From Enchytraeus crypticus (lineage: Eukaryota > Annelida > Clitellata > Enchytraeida > Enchytraeidae): a DNA stretch of 64,000 nucleotides. Positions 34,366 through 44,180 of the stretch are shown in pieces. The position numbers and the translations under genes were made by a program. Where the stretch lies: NCBI GenBank assembly GCA_905160935.1, contig CAJHZI010000424.1:62001-126000 (forward strand). Direction: 5' to 3'. The notes beneath the pieces are model-generated. The model did no database searches. It was not told the origin of the DNA and saw only the letters and a program-made list of their open reading frames with translations. Position 1 is the stretch's first letter; every line of letters begins with the position of its first letter.

Positions 34366-34799
34366 GTAGTCTTACAATTAATCAATCAATTAAACAATCA
34401 ATCTAGCTAGCGAGTAGTCAACTCAATCAAGCGAATAATCTGGAAACCAATCAGTTGCATCCTGCTTTGATTAAATTAATGGCAATTATGAAATGTTCAA
34501 TGTATAAACCAGCCAGGCTGATGAAAAATATAAAACTGTTGCAAGTTTTAAATGAAAGCAAGCAATATCATCTACGTACCTGGTAATGACGCAATTTCGA
34601 ATTCGTACTTCAAGCTTTAAAATTCTGTTACTATGTAATACGAAGAATGAAGATATAAAGTTATATTTAAATTTATTTGCTAACAATTCAAATAAAATTT
34701 TGTGAAAGACGACTGGGAATCAGGCCAGAAAGCATATAGTTTAAAGATAACAAATGTAGGTTTTTATACGATCAGATTATTTGATAATCTCTACGTGCC

Positions 34800-35275
34800 C
34801 CGGCTCTGAGAGCCGGGGCACCCTGAGAGTCGAGGCACCTCGAGAATCGAGGCACCCTGAGAGTCGGGAGACGCTGAGAGCCGGGGTACCTTGAGAGTAG
34901 AGACACCCTAAGAGTCGAGGCAACCCGAGAGTCGAGGCACCCTGAGAGTCGAGGCACCCTGAGAGTCGAGGCACCCTGAGAGTCGGGTCACCCTGAGAGC
35001 CGGGGCACCCTGAGAGTCGAGGCACCCTGAGAGTCGAGGCACCCTGAGAGTCGGGGCACCCTGAGAGTCGGGGCACCCTGAGAGCCGGGAGACGCTGAGA
35101 GGTGCATATTGAGTGCTGGAACACTCAGACCCTCTAAATAGCCTGAGAGCCCGGACATCCTGAGACTCAGGCCACCCTCAGAACCGGGGCACTGAGACCC
35201 GGGACACCCTCAGACTCAAGGCAACCTGAGAGACAGGGAACTTCAGAGCTGGGACACCCTAGGAGCCGGGACATC
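34800..35275. repeat. 17-bp GC-rich minisatellite in intron 3
   Basis: The unit 'caccctgagagtcgagg' repeats about 18 times well (34805-35100) and then in decayed form up to about 35275. It ends about 35 bases before exon 4. It is far richer in G and C than its surroundings. Reverse-strand frames of Ser-Arg-Leu-Pro repeats are artefacts. Confidence 0.95.
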
Positions 35276-35310
35276 CTGTATGTATCATGCGATGTTGTGT
35301 TGTTAGGCAG

Positions 35311-35441
35311 TACGAGGCTGAGACAAGAGATGAGGTGAACGCTGTGATCTTCAACAACGGCACCGTGCTGTGGATCCCCATCGCCACCTACAAGACCAGC
35401 TGTGCTCCTCTGCGTCGTAGTGCCTTCAGTTGTAGCCTCAA
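35311..35441 (+). CDS. AChBP-like exon 4: loop E and Cys loop
   Basis: 43 codons plus two bases: YEAETRDEVNAVIFNNGTVL, WIPIATYKTSCAPLRRSAFS, CSLK(shared). 'GTVLWIPIATYKTSC' matches the strand before the Cys loop ('G.i.W.PPaifkSyC' in receptors). The two Cys are separated by nine residues; receptors have 13 and Lymnaea AChBP 12, so the loop is unusually short. FNNGT is an N-glycosylation sequon. Acceptor 'taggcag|TAC'; donor 'CTCAA|gtatgt' leaves phase 2. Confidence 0.88.
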
Positions 35442-35532
35442 GTATGTGTCCCTCTCTATCCTCTTCATTATCATGTTGGTCTCTCTTTCACTCTTTCTCT
35501 CTCTCTCTCTCTATCTCTTGCAATGTTTCTGT

Positions 35533-35680
35533 TCACTGGCTGGAGCCAGTGGCGATGTCGGTAAGATATTCGACGTCGGATCAGTATGTGCGGAGTTCAA
35601 ATCCTGGGCTCGCCCGTCATGAACCACTGACATTACTTTCAAGTGAGGAAACTGACGTTAACATTAGCTTACCGGTTTTT
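35533..35680 (+). mobile_element. SINE-A in intron 4 of the AChBP-like gene
   Basis: 'tcactggctggagccagtgg', box A region, 'gttcaaatcctgggctcgcc' and the tail 'gaggaaactgacgttaacat' are all present. Inserted in the sense orientation, about 90 bases after the exon 4 donor. It follows a (TC)n tract. Confidence 0.9.
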
Positions 35681-35851
35681 CTATATATGTATTTCTGTGA
35701 TGCTCCTTTGTCTCCTTCATTCACAATCATGCTAATCATGTGTGGTGTGAGTGAATGTGTTCAGACACATGTGTATGTTCATACATTCACATGTATCTGT
35801 GTGGGTTGAATACACATGTTCTCACAAGTTAACACGTTTATATCTATGCAG

Positions 35852-36053
35852 GCTGGGCTCATGGACGTACTCTGCTAACATGGTGGGTATGAAGCTGAGC
35901 GGCCCAGGGTTCGACAAGACCATGTACCTCGAGTCCTGCCCCTATGACATCGTCGAGCCGAGCATCAAGGTCGAGAACACCACGTACCCCTGCTGCCCCG
36001 ATGAGCCCTACGCCACGATGACCCTCGACTTCCTCCTGCACGATAGAGTCTAG
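35852..36053 (+). CDS. AChBP-like exon 5: loops B, F and C, C-terminus
   Basis: Completes Lys, then LGSWTYSANMVGMKLSGPGF ... YLESCPYDIVEPSIKVENTT, YPCCPDEPYATMTLDFLLHD, RV, stop. 'GSWTY' is loop B with the Trp that stacks on the agonist cation in known members. 'YPCCPDEPY' is loop C with vicinal Cys and both Tyr, the alpha-type principal face. ENTT is an N-glycosylation sequon beside loop C. An additional Cys in 'ESCPY' has no usual partner and could pair with the Cys of exon 2 (inference). Acceptor 'tatgcag|G' matches phase 2. More GC-rich than its surroundings. Confidence 0.93.
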
Positions 36054-36734
36054 GAGACTAGAGTCGCCATCTGTCGCTCACGTTATGTACACATGAAATA
36101 CCTGTGTAACGAGAAGTACGAGCACCGTACTTAGTACCGCATCAAATGTGTTGTCACAACGTAAACAGTAACTGTGCCAAGTTTTATGAGTATTGTTAAT
36201 TGTTGTTAATTATTTCATATACATGTATAATGCGAGGACCTTTCCGAATTTCTTTGGTCAATAGCAGTCGGCAAACATTTCTGTATCTTCTCAATATTCA
36301 AAATCAATTCTTTCTAAATTTTAACATGGCGGAAGTCTGATAGGTGTTTATGGGCTCTAATGCAAGAAACTGAACTCTATGTTTGGTTTAGTCTTATGTG
36401 TCAAAATATGACAATGTGAATGTTTATCCTGCGATAAAATGTTTTATTGTAGCTCAGTTACTCTAGTCTTGTATCAGTGTGTAGAGAACGCTTTCAATTA
36501 TGCTATGGTGTAGCTATGAATAACTATTGAAATTTATTAACAAATTAAACAGTATTTAATTACTTTTATTTGAGAAAATTAAAAGTTTCGTATTATGCGC
36601 ATCGTATTGTAAGTATCCTTACCATTACTTAACAAGTAACATTACTTATAAACACAAGTAATGTTCTGAATCAGAAACGAATATAAAGGATCGATGATTT
36701 TTCTAATTTTTTATGACCAAATTGCAAGCAGAGG

Positions 36735-36782
<48 letters not shown>

Positions 36783-37486
36783 CATTAATAGGTTTAATTA
36801 ATGAAACGTAGGCCTACACTTTCGCATCTCTCTCGCTGCATTTTAACTGCTTTCCATCTTTTGTCATACAAAACTTTCGGTTATATTATATGATTTTATG
36901 AAAAACATGAGAACATATTTTAGTATTTTATATTTGGATTCAAGAAAATAAAAATGGCCCCATCGAAAGCTGTGCATGACCCTACTGGTATGAGTCGACT
37001 ATAGGTGCATTCACGGTGCAAATCATATCACATAAAGCAATATTTTGTTTCTAAACACACAACATTTCAACGTTAAATAAATCGGCAAGGTTTTGTGATG
37101 AGGCCCGATCTTCCAATATATAAAATATTTACAAATATATGATATTTCAAAGACTCAACACTGTATGCTGCATTAACGAATAACATATACATAACGAATA
37201 CTAACCGAACCAACCACCGGGAATACCGTACACCCTGCTAAACAATTAACGATAGTTCCAAGCAGTAGCTACTCTGCAGTTCTTGTCTAATAATCCTGCC
37301 ATTGTACAGGAAATTACAAGTAGGTGATGAAGTTCGTAGTTAAACCTAATGATTCTGAAGTTGAAGCATCTGAGCATCTTGAGCTGAAATACTCCTCCCT
37401 ACTACTTCCCGAAACATCAGACAGAAATTTGAATTTAACATGCGCGCAAAACTTTCCTCATATACATGTATGTTATCTTATCAATA
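36054..37486. other. 3' UTR and intergenic, with (TA)n at 36739-36781
   Basis: The 3' UTR of the AChBP-like gene starts here. Candidate polyadenylation hexamers are ATTAAA near 36543 and 36577 and AATAAA near 36946; I cannot choose among them. A (TA)n tract lies at 36739-36781. No other exon is supported. Confidence 0.45.
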
Positions 37487-37622
37487 GTAAAAGCTAAAGC
37501 TAAGGTTAACGTCAGTTTTCTCTCTCTAAAGCGATGTCTGTGACGGGAGAGCCCAAGATTTGAACCCCGCACATTCTGATCCGCGGTCGAATATCTAACC
37601 GACATCGCTACTGTCTCAAGCT
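37487..37622 (-). mobile_element. SINE-A
   Basis: Reverse complement: 'aagctaaggttaacgtcagt', 'gcgatgtctgtgacgggaga', 'gatttgaaccccgcacattc', 'tgatccgcggtcgaatatc', then 'ccgacatcgctac'. Near full length. Confidence 0.9.
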
Positions 37623-37675
37623 AATTAGTAGTAGAAGCAGTAGTAGAAGCATTCATTGTGTGTTTTGACAAGCTC

Positions 37676-37810
37676 AATTACAACAACAATAACAACAACA
37701 GAATGAGAGTGCTACTGTCGTCAATGACAAGATTGAGCACTATGGTACCAAATCAAATCCGATGAGCAGAGTGTGGAGTCCAAAAACGGTGCAAGCCAAA
37801 ATCCGGGAGG
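37676..37810 (-). repeat. CR1/L2-like LINE, isolated 3' tail
   Basis: Reverse complement of the 57-kb LINE end: (CAA)n, 'agagtgctactgtcgtcaat', 'gacaagattgagcactatgg' and 'gtccaaaaacggtgcaa'. Follows SINE-A by about 55 bases. Confidence 0.8.
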
Positions 37811-39375
37811 TCGGTTCGAGGAAGGGTACTAGTGGAATGGAGGTTTGCGTGGTTTTGCAATACAAAACAATCATTACAACTTTTATAATAAAGGTATTTT
37901 ACGGTCATAATCTTTTCAAAGATTAAAATGTAGATAATAGACTTTTTACTGTACATGTACACGTAAACTAGTGAACTAGTGTAATACCTAGATTTCACAA
38001 ATATAGCCAAAAAGGCTATAGTAAATAAAATTAGCTTTCAGAAGATGTTAGAAGGACCTCTGAAAATTATAATAATTCCTACTCGTATTTCATTTATCAA
38101 CAAACTTTACGACTTTCCATTGTCTCTACAATTCTACATGTATGTGTAAAATGCTTGAGCGTGTGCGTTAGAGTTAGAGTTAAAGTTAGGTTACGTTATA
38201 TATTTAATAAAAACATCAACTTTTAAAACATGAACAGAGAGAATGAACAGACAAAGAGAGAGAGAGATAGAGAGAGAGAGAGAGTAAGAGAGAGAAAGAT
38301 GGCGAACGAAAGAAATGATATTAGCATTTACAATATATCGCAGGCCCCTGCTTGAACGCATAAACACTGTGTATACACAGTGTACACAGTGTTTATGTGT
38401 AGGCTGCTGCGCTTATTTCGACAATTCTCTTTGTATTGATCCGCTGCTATGTTGACAGTTACCATTGGCAACAACTCTTTTCTTCCACGTGTTACAATAA
38501 AAAGTCCACCATGTTGAAGAACGATTTGAGGAGAATTACACAGCTTCTCTAGTAAAACTCTTCTAACATTAACACATGTGCATACAAATACGTTCACACT
38601 ATTAACTAGACAAATAAACGAACACATAAATAGATACATAGTCAACCCGCTCTTATATGTCTGCTACACAGACTCGAAAATACACTCGCACAATATATGG
38701 CTTTATACGCAGACAATATTTAAATACGTTTTAAAATATAACTATATAAATACGTAAATGCCTCTATAAGAAGAGACGTGATGATAAATGCATAATCATA
38801 CAACAATAATCACATTAACACTTCCTGTAGAGATCACCGACATTGAGTGGACCACTTCTGAACATTTTATTCAGGACGGTCAACCAATTCGAAATTCTGC
38901 AGTTAGATACCGTTTTAAGTTATTGACTTGACAGAGGGCATAATGCAACTATACGTACCTACGTTAAATTACATTATTAAATAACTAACAAACGTAACTT
39001 AAGTCAGATTAACAGATACCCTTTGATTATATCCAAGTAAGATACATAGCATATTGTTAATCGTGACATAAAAGTTGAATTCAATTGACTGATTGATTTT
39101 GTCAGTTAAATGGTTTTCTGTTATGATTAATATCTTTTCGATATATCATAGTCGAGTCATTTCTCATAATATGCGAATTTCTAATTGCGACGAAAAATAT
39201 AATTACGGCATTTTTGAATTCTAAAATATTTAATTGATTTTGTTTGACATTTTGACGTTTTCTGTTACCGTTAATCGCGATATAGTCTTAGGTGAATGTA
39301 ATATCACTTTCAACGCGTTTAGTTAAACTTCATGTTTTGTCTCAGGCCACAGCAACATAAATAACCATTCGCTAC
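37811..39375. other. No gene; (GA)n at 38256-38297
   Basis: AT-rich sequence. A GA-rich tract lies at 38256-38297, and an inverted stretch 'acactgtgtatacacagtgt' is near 38365-38384. No exon is supported. Confidence 0.45.
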
Positions 39376-39450
39376 TCGTGCTGTGCGCGGGTCACTACAG
39401 AATAGACCGTCCGTTAACTGCTCGGATCCTAAGAGGTGTAAATCTAAGAC
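39376..39450 (+). repeat. Repeat C, 5' part
   Basis: 'cgtgctgtgcgcgggtcact', 'acagaatagaccgtccgtta' and 'actgctcggatcctaagagg' match the first ~75 bases of the family. Confidence 0.6.
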
Positions 39451-39521
39451 GGCCAAAATAGAGTTAAAGCAAAAACAAGTCTTTCTTTTAAATTCTTTTA
39501 AATATTAAAAAAGGTTGAAAA

Positions 39522-39690
39522 GGTTCTCTTGTGGTCTCTGTGTATTTTCTCTTGTGGTCTCTGCGTACTCAGTCGTATTCATGTGGTGCTTCGGCGCCTG
39601 TTTGCAGAGTCTGCAACAGACATCCCTGACATTGCCTTATGGCGAGGAACCGGACGTTAAATTTTTATTGATTGATTATTGATTGATTGA
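39522..39690 (+). mobile_element. SINE-B
   Basis: Full SINE-B order with (ATTG)n tail. The first block 'ttctcttgtggtctctg' is doubled at its start (39523-39563). A second, truncated SINE-B tail follows at about 39740-39790 ('cttatggcgaagaagttgg'). Confidence 0.87.
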
Positions 39691-39739
39691 AACCGTGTCT
39701 GCACTGAGGGTAGAACAAATAACAAATAAAATCAACAAC

Positions 39740-39790
39740 GTGACATTTTCTTATGGCGAAGAAGTTGGTTTTAAATTCTTATTAATTGAT
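39740..39790 (+). mobile_element. SINE-B 3' tail, truncated
   Basis: 'gtgacattttcttatggcga' plus 'ttttaaattcttattaattg' is a diverged SINE-B end. It abuts the tail of an opposite-strand SINE-A (39791-39922), so two related tails meet end to end. Confidence 0.7.
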
Positions 39791-39922
39791 TAAAAGCTAA
39801 GCTAAGGTTAACGTCAGTTTCCTCATCGAAAGCGATGTCAGTTACGGGAGAACCCAGGATTTGAATCCCGCACATACTGATCCGCTGTCGTCTTACCGAC
39901 ATCGCCACTGGCTCCAGCCGGT
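39791..39922 (-). mobile_element. SINE-A
   Basis: Reverse complement: 'taaggttaacgtcagtttcc', 'gaaagcgatgtcagttacgg', 'gatttgaatcccgcacatac', 'tgatccgctgtcg', 'gacatcgccactggctccag'. Full length and well kept. Confidence 0.9.
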
Positions 39923-40602
39923 TCAATTGATTGATCAATGTATACAAACTTACAAATATCGACGAGAACAGGCAACCATGATTACTATTCAATATACTAT
40001 GCTTCTGTTTCTGCGCCAGAAGTTTTTCAGAGACAACAAATAAATTATTATTATTGTGATGAACTTTATTTAGTCGTAATAGGATATAGTTTTTTAGTTC
40101 GATAAAACTAAATACATCTGTACTTAATTGTTACATTTCTATTTTGAAATCATTAAAGCTTTAGAAGCAGTTTTGCTTTAAATAATACAAATGGAGAAAT
40201 TGTGTATTGTTGGTTTTGAAAAATATTAAAGAATGATACATACACAGACTTTAGACTAAACAACAGCACTAACGTGAGAAAATGCACACTTTGCACAATT
40301 ACATGTAGCTACAATCTGGGGCGGATGTGCAAGAAGGAACTAAAAATATGCGTAACACATTCTTAAAAAAAGCAGAAGAGAGAAAATAATACAATATCCA
40401 ACTATTGACCGGCAGAATCTATTATTAACAATTGAACAATTTGTATGATCGCTGATCAAGAAACTGAACTGATCGAAACCTGTCTACTACATATTTGCAA
40501 TTACAAACTAAGTAACTGAGAGGTGTTTTACTGTTCTGAAGGACTTGATTGAATCACAATTTTTTAGAATTCAGAAAAATAATTGAAAAATGGTTTTAAT
40601 AA

Positions 40603-41235
40603 TAATAATAAGTAAATTTATATAGGCTACGCGTTGCTTTATGCAACATGCGACAGTAGAGTTATAAGTGCAATTAATTGTATGCTCGATCGAATTGAAA
40701 AGTTTTGAGTGTCTTCTGGAAGCTATAAAGGGACAGATCAGACTGACAGGAGGATTATTACAAACAGTTGATCCATTTTTGTTGTAGCACCCATATTTGT
40801 GCTAAGATCCGTGGATCGCAAAGAATTCCAGATTCAGCAGATTTCAAGCTCTTGCAATGAAATCTTGCCAATCAATGAAATCTCTTGCCAACGTAGAAAC
40901 TGGTGTGCAAGTATCACTTAGATATAGACGAGCTTGGTTGTGTAGACTTTTGTAAACAAAGGACAAAATGTTATATTCTATTCTTTGAGATATTGGTAGC
41001 CAGTTTAATTCACACAGAACCAATGTGATGTGGTCTTATTTTCTTCTTCCAGATACGAGACGCGCAGTAGCAATTTCTTGTAGTTATCTATCGAGCCTTG
41101 CCCAATGCCATAGAGAAGACTTTTACATCAATCAAGCCTGCTACTAATATTTCTAATAAAGGCCTTCACTAATACTTGGATAGATTCGGGAGGAATTATG
41201 AGGTAAACTAGGAGGTGCTAACATTGAGAGTGTAG
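40603..41235 (-). mobile_element. CR1/L2-like LINE, 3' third
   Basis: Read on the minus strand, pieces around 40960-41090 encode 'HITLVLCELHWLPISQRIEY' and 'LSFVYKSLHN', the conserved 'LHWLPi..Ri.yKi..lvyk.lh' segment after the reverse transcriptase in L2/CR1 proteins. An (AAT)n tract at 40603-40614 would be the 3' tail. Several stops break it; no full frame remains. Confidence 0.65.
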
Positions 41236-41400
41236 AAGTTGTAAACGGTTGATGGCTCTTGCCTCAACAGACTATCGAAACGTTCGACACAGCAGTGTCA
41301 TTTTAACTCAAATTGACTCTTCTCACCAGCGCTTTTTTAATATATACAGTAGTTAAACCTCTTACATTAATAAATCTTCGAAAAGCCGCGAACCAACTCT

Positions 41401-41437
<37 letters not shown>

Positions 41438-41512
41438 CTTTAACTGTAAATTTCTAGCAAAGATATTGTAAAAATATCTCTCATATATGCAGAACATTGT
41501 TCTTCCTCTCTC

Positions 41513-42040
41513 TTAGTTCACTGCCTATTCGCAAGTCTATGGTATACAGCTCTTCTACATATTTCTATCCTCTGACTTTCTCTTCATATCAACATATGAA
41601 TTGGTTATCATATCAACCAGGATCCTAAATCTCTGTCAGGGGCGTCCACACAATGTTAACAATGACGCAAGTAGCGTCGTTAACCGAATAGGGGAGAAGT
41701 CGAAAAGGGTACGGAATTTTAAAAAAGAGGGGGATGTGGAAAAATTGCGCATCGTGAGTTAGGTTAGAGGGGATATGCTTGCACGGGTCATTGATTTAGG
41801 GGAGGAATGTCTCTGGTATCAGTCTTCATCTAACCTTCTTTACTTCCATATTTTCCGCAATTACCTCTTTTAGCTACTCATTGTCTCTCAGTACATGACC
41901 CATACAGTGATTTTTCTATTCCTTAATACATCTATCAATTGTCTATTTATACCAACCCATCTTAGCACTCCTTCGTTAGTAATTTTGTTAGTCCATCTGA
42001 TCTTCTCCATTAGTCTCCTTCTCCTACCTGCTCTACACTT
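41513..42040 (-). mobile_element. LINE-R 3' part, interrupted by a hAT MITE
   Basis: (GA)n at 41403-41434 is nearby. 'ctcttagttcactgcctatt', 'gcaagtctatggtata' is the 3' end, with one hairpin arm changed. After the MITE (41637-41815), 'cattgtctctcagtacatga', 'tctatcaattgtctattta' and 'ctgatcttctccat' continue the reverse complement of the C-terminal coding region. It stops where a plus-strand Jockey fragment begins. Confidence 0.82.
41637..41815. mobile_element. hAT-type MITE, second copy
   Basis: Starts CAGGGGCGTCCACACAATGT and shares 'atgacgcaagta', 'gtacggaatttt' and 'tcgtgagttagg' with the 6750-6948 copy. The right end is worn (GAATGTCTCTG). The eight-base flanks match only partly, consistent with age. 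Confidence 0.72.
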
Positions 42041-42041
42041 G

Positions 42042-42845
42042 CGATATTCCAGTTAAGAGAGGAGTTACTCTGGCAACATTTGCAGATGATACAGCAATAA
42101 TCGCAACTGACAAAGATCTCGCCACATCCACGAGCAGGGTACAAGCATGTTGTAATGAATTTCTGGAATGGACCAAATCTTGGAAGATAAAATTAAATGA
42201 ACAGAAGTCTATTCACGTAAACTTTACAAATAAAAGAACATAGAATCCTAAAAGGCTCTATATCAATGGTACAGAAGTCCCATATGAAAATAATGCCAAA
42301 TATCTTGGTATGAATCTTGATAATAAGCTGAGATGGAAAGAGCATGTTAAGAAGAAAAGAAATGAACTCAACCTCAGATATAGGCAATACTACTGGCTTA
42401 TTGGACGAAATTCTAAACTCTCGGTACATAATAAACTCATAATCTACTGTCAAGTGAGTGTTGAAGCCAGTCTGGCCATATGGATGTCAAATTTAGGGCT
42501 GTACCAAATCATCTAATACTAAGATTATCCAGACGTTCCAGAATAAGGTGTTAAGAAACATTGTAAATGCTCCTTGGTACATCAGAAATAATGATATTCA
42601 TCGTGATCTGAAAATACCCCTGGAAGTAGAAGAAATAAGAAACTCGGCAACAAGACATCAAGACCGACTCAGTCATCACATCAATCCGCAAGCCCTTCAA
42701 CTACTGAACCAACAACGCGGCTTCCGCAAGCTGAAGAGGACTAAGCCCTTCGAACTAGTTCAATAATTTAGTCACTAGACTAGAACAGAGATACCATCAA
42801 TAAGTAAAAATATACTTTAAAACGACTTCTTAAAGAAGTTGGAAT
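42042..42845 (+). mobile_element. Jockey-like LINE fragment
   Basis: 42060 onward encodes 'GVTLATFADDTAIIATDKD', the Jockey-type reverse-transcriptase motif C (FADD intact), then 'NEFLEWTKSWKIKLNEQKS'. 42310-42516 gives 'KYLGMNLDNKLRWKEHVKKK'. 42548-42766 gives 'RNIVNAPWYIRNNDIHRDLK' and a short C-terminus. Three frames are needed, with a stop between each. 5'-truncated; joined directly to the LINE-R fragment. Confidence 0.85.
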
Positions 42846-43690
42846 TATTTACGTTGTGCAACCTAAACGCAATCATTGGATTATCTTAGTTAAGAATACT
42901 TTTAGACTGTCAGGACAAAATTAATGGTTGGTCTCAGGAGACCAGTCTTAATTCTTTAAATATTAAAATATGAAAATATATTATTCTCCTTAGCAACATT
43001 TCAAATGTTCCCAACATTTCAAATGTTTCCCTTGGAAGCCGACGAATATCAAAGCTCTATTATACAAATGAGTCCGAACAAGCACAGGTCCTGTTACAAT
43101 GATATGATCAATAAAATAGTTCGCTATAGGATTCAACGAGGCACTATCATTGGTTGATATCAATAAGACTCTATTAGCCAATAGAAAAACGTTTTGCAAA
43201 ATGACAGTCATATGACTATAGGACTGACAGAGGTTGATGGAGAGAGAGTGGCACATTGGGAGAAAGGGAGAGATAAACAGAGAGAGAGAGAGAGAGGAGG
43301 GGAAGGAAGTTTTGCCTCATAACACCATTCTGCAGAGTCGGTGTCATATCGCTAAGAATGATCTACAAAAATGTTATGGATAGATATAACACTTATAATT
43401 AAATATCAAATAAATTAACTACAGTTTTACATTATCACGTAAGTTGCATAATGACAAATATTTTAATTTTAAAACGATTTATAAATTAAATTTCCGATGG
43501 AAATTAATATGCTAACGAAAGATTTAGTTTTATACAAAAAATTCTGAGAAGCTCTGCCAGTGCAATTAATAGCAGTGGAGTCAATCCAACAACAATTAGG
43601 CTTTTGAATTCCTCCTTTTATCCTAGGCAGGGAAGGAGTGGCACCAGGGTGTCGTGGCCCCACGAGTCAGTGGTTTAAGACCCCTACATA
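42846..43690. other. No gene; (GA)n at 43240-43296
   Basis: Probably the 3' untranslated part of the Jockey fragment up to about 42960, then unique sequence with a GA-rich patch. No exon is supported. Confidence 0.4.
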
Positions 43691-44180
43691 GCCTATAGAA
43701 ATGTAACTTGTATTATTCTATTCTGGATGCTTTCCCCGTCTTCATGCTGTTAATTGCAAAATAAATTTCCTCCTTCATTATTAGAGGGGCCCCTTTGATA
43801 GTTTTCTACTATACTTTCTTCTTCTATATTAAAATCCTCTTGAACTGGCTTCCCTGCCTTATCATACAATTCCTCTACATATTCTCTCCATCTCTCTTTT
43901 GCCTCTTCCTGTTCTAGCTTCAATTCCCCATCTTTATCCATTATATTAATGTCCTTTGCATTTCACTTCTTTTTCTTATCGGTTCTTGTCAGTATCCTGA
44001 CTTCCTGGTATAACAGATTTGGCCTCCCTCTTTTATAAAATTCTGCGAAATCATCATACTTTTCACTCCACCAATGATTTTTTGCTTTGTCTGTAATTAT
44101 TATATAGACTACACCTTTTAACGAGATTGTCATGGCAATGACGTGCACAAATGGCATAATAATATGCACCAATTTGGTTA
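43690..44180 (-). mobile_element. LINE-R, region between endonuclease and reverse transcriptase
   Basis: Minus-strand frames encode 'KAKNHWWSEKYDDFAEFYKR', 'LLYQEVRILTRTDKKK' (44172-43963) and 'MDKDGELKLEQEEAKERWRE', 'YVEELYDKAGKPVQ' (43941-43750). The same stretch is at 53.0-53.3 and 54.26-54.3 kb. It lies upstream of the reverse transcriptase. Both ends are lost. Confidence 0.82.

Larger units (their letters stand above)
31418..36053 (+). other. Gene: secreted acetylcholine-binding-protein-like protein, 5 exons
   Basis: Exons 31418-31462, 33235-33396, 34261-34365, 35311-35441 and 35852-36053 join with consistent phases (0, 0, 0, 2) into a 214-residue protein: a ~15-residue signal peptide followed by one nicotinic-type extracellular ligand-binding domain. 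It ends ~20 residues after the vicinal Cys pair, where a receptor subunit would enter its first membrane helix, so it is soluble and secreted, as in molluscan and annelid AChBPs (about 210 residues mature). It probably forms a pentamer and binds acetylcholine or a similar ligand; that is inferred from the family. Introns 1, 2 and 3 carry minisatellites and intron 4 a SINE-A. Family membership is near certain; ligand and stoichiometry are not. Confidence 0.9.

Noticed and set aside
34772-35124. Minus-strand frame of Leu-Arg-Val-Pro repeats resembling a leucine-rich protein
   Set aside because: Translation of the 17-bp minisatellite in intron 3.
35751-36053. A 100-residue single-exon protein starting at 35751
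   Set aside because: Its first third is intron 4; the real coding part starts at the acceptor 35852, which matches the family.
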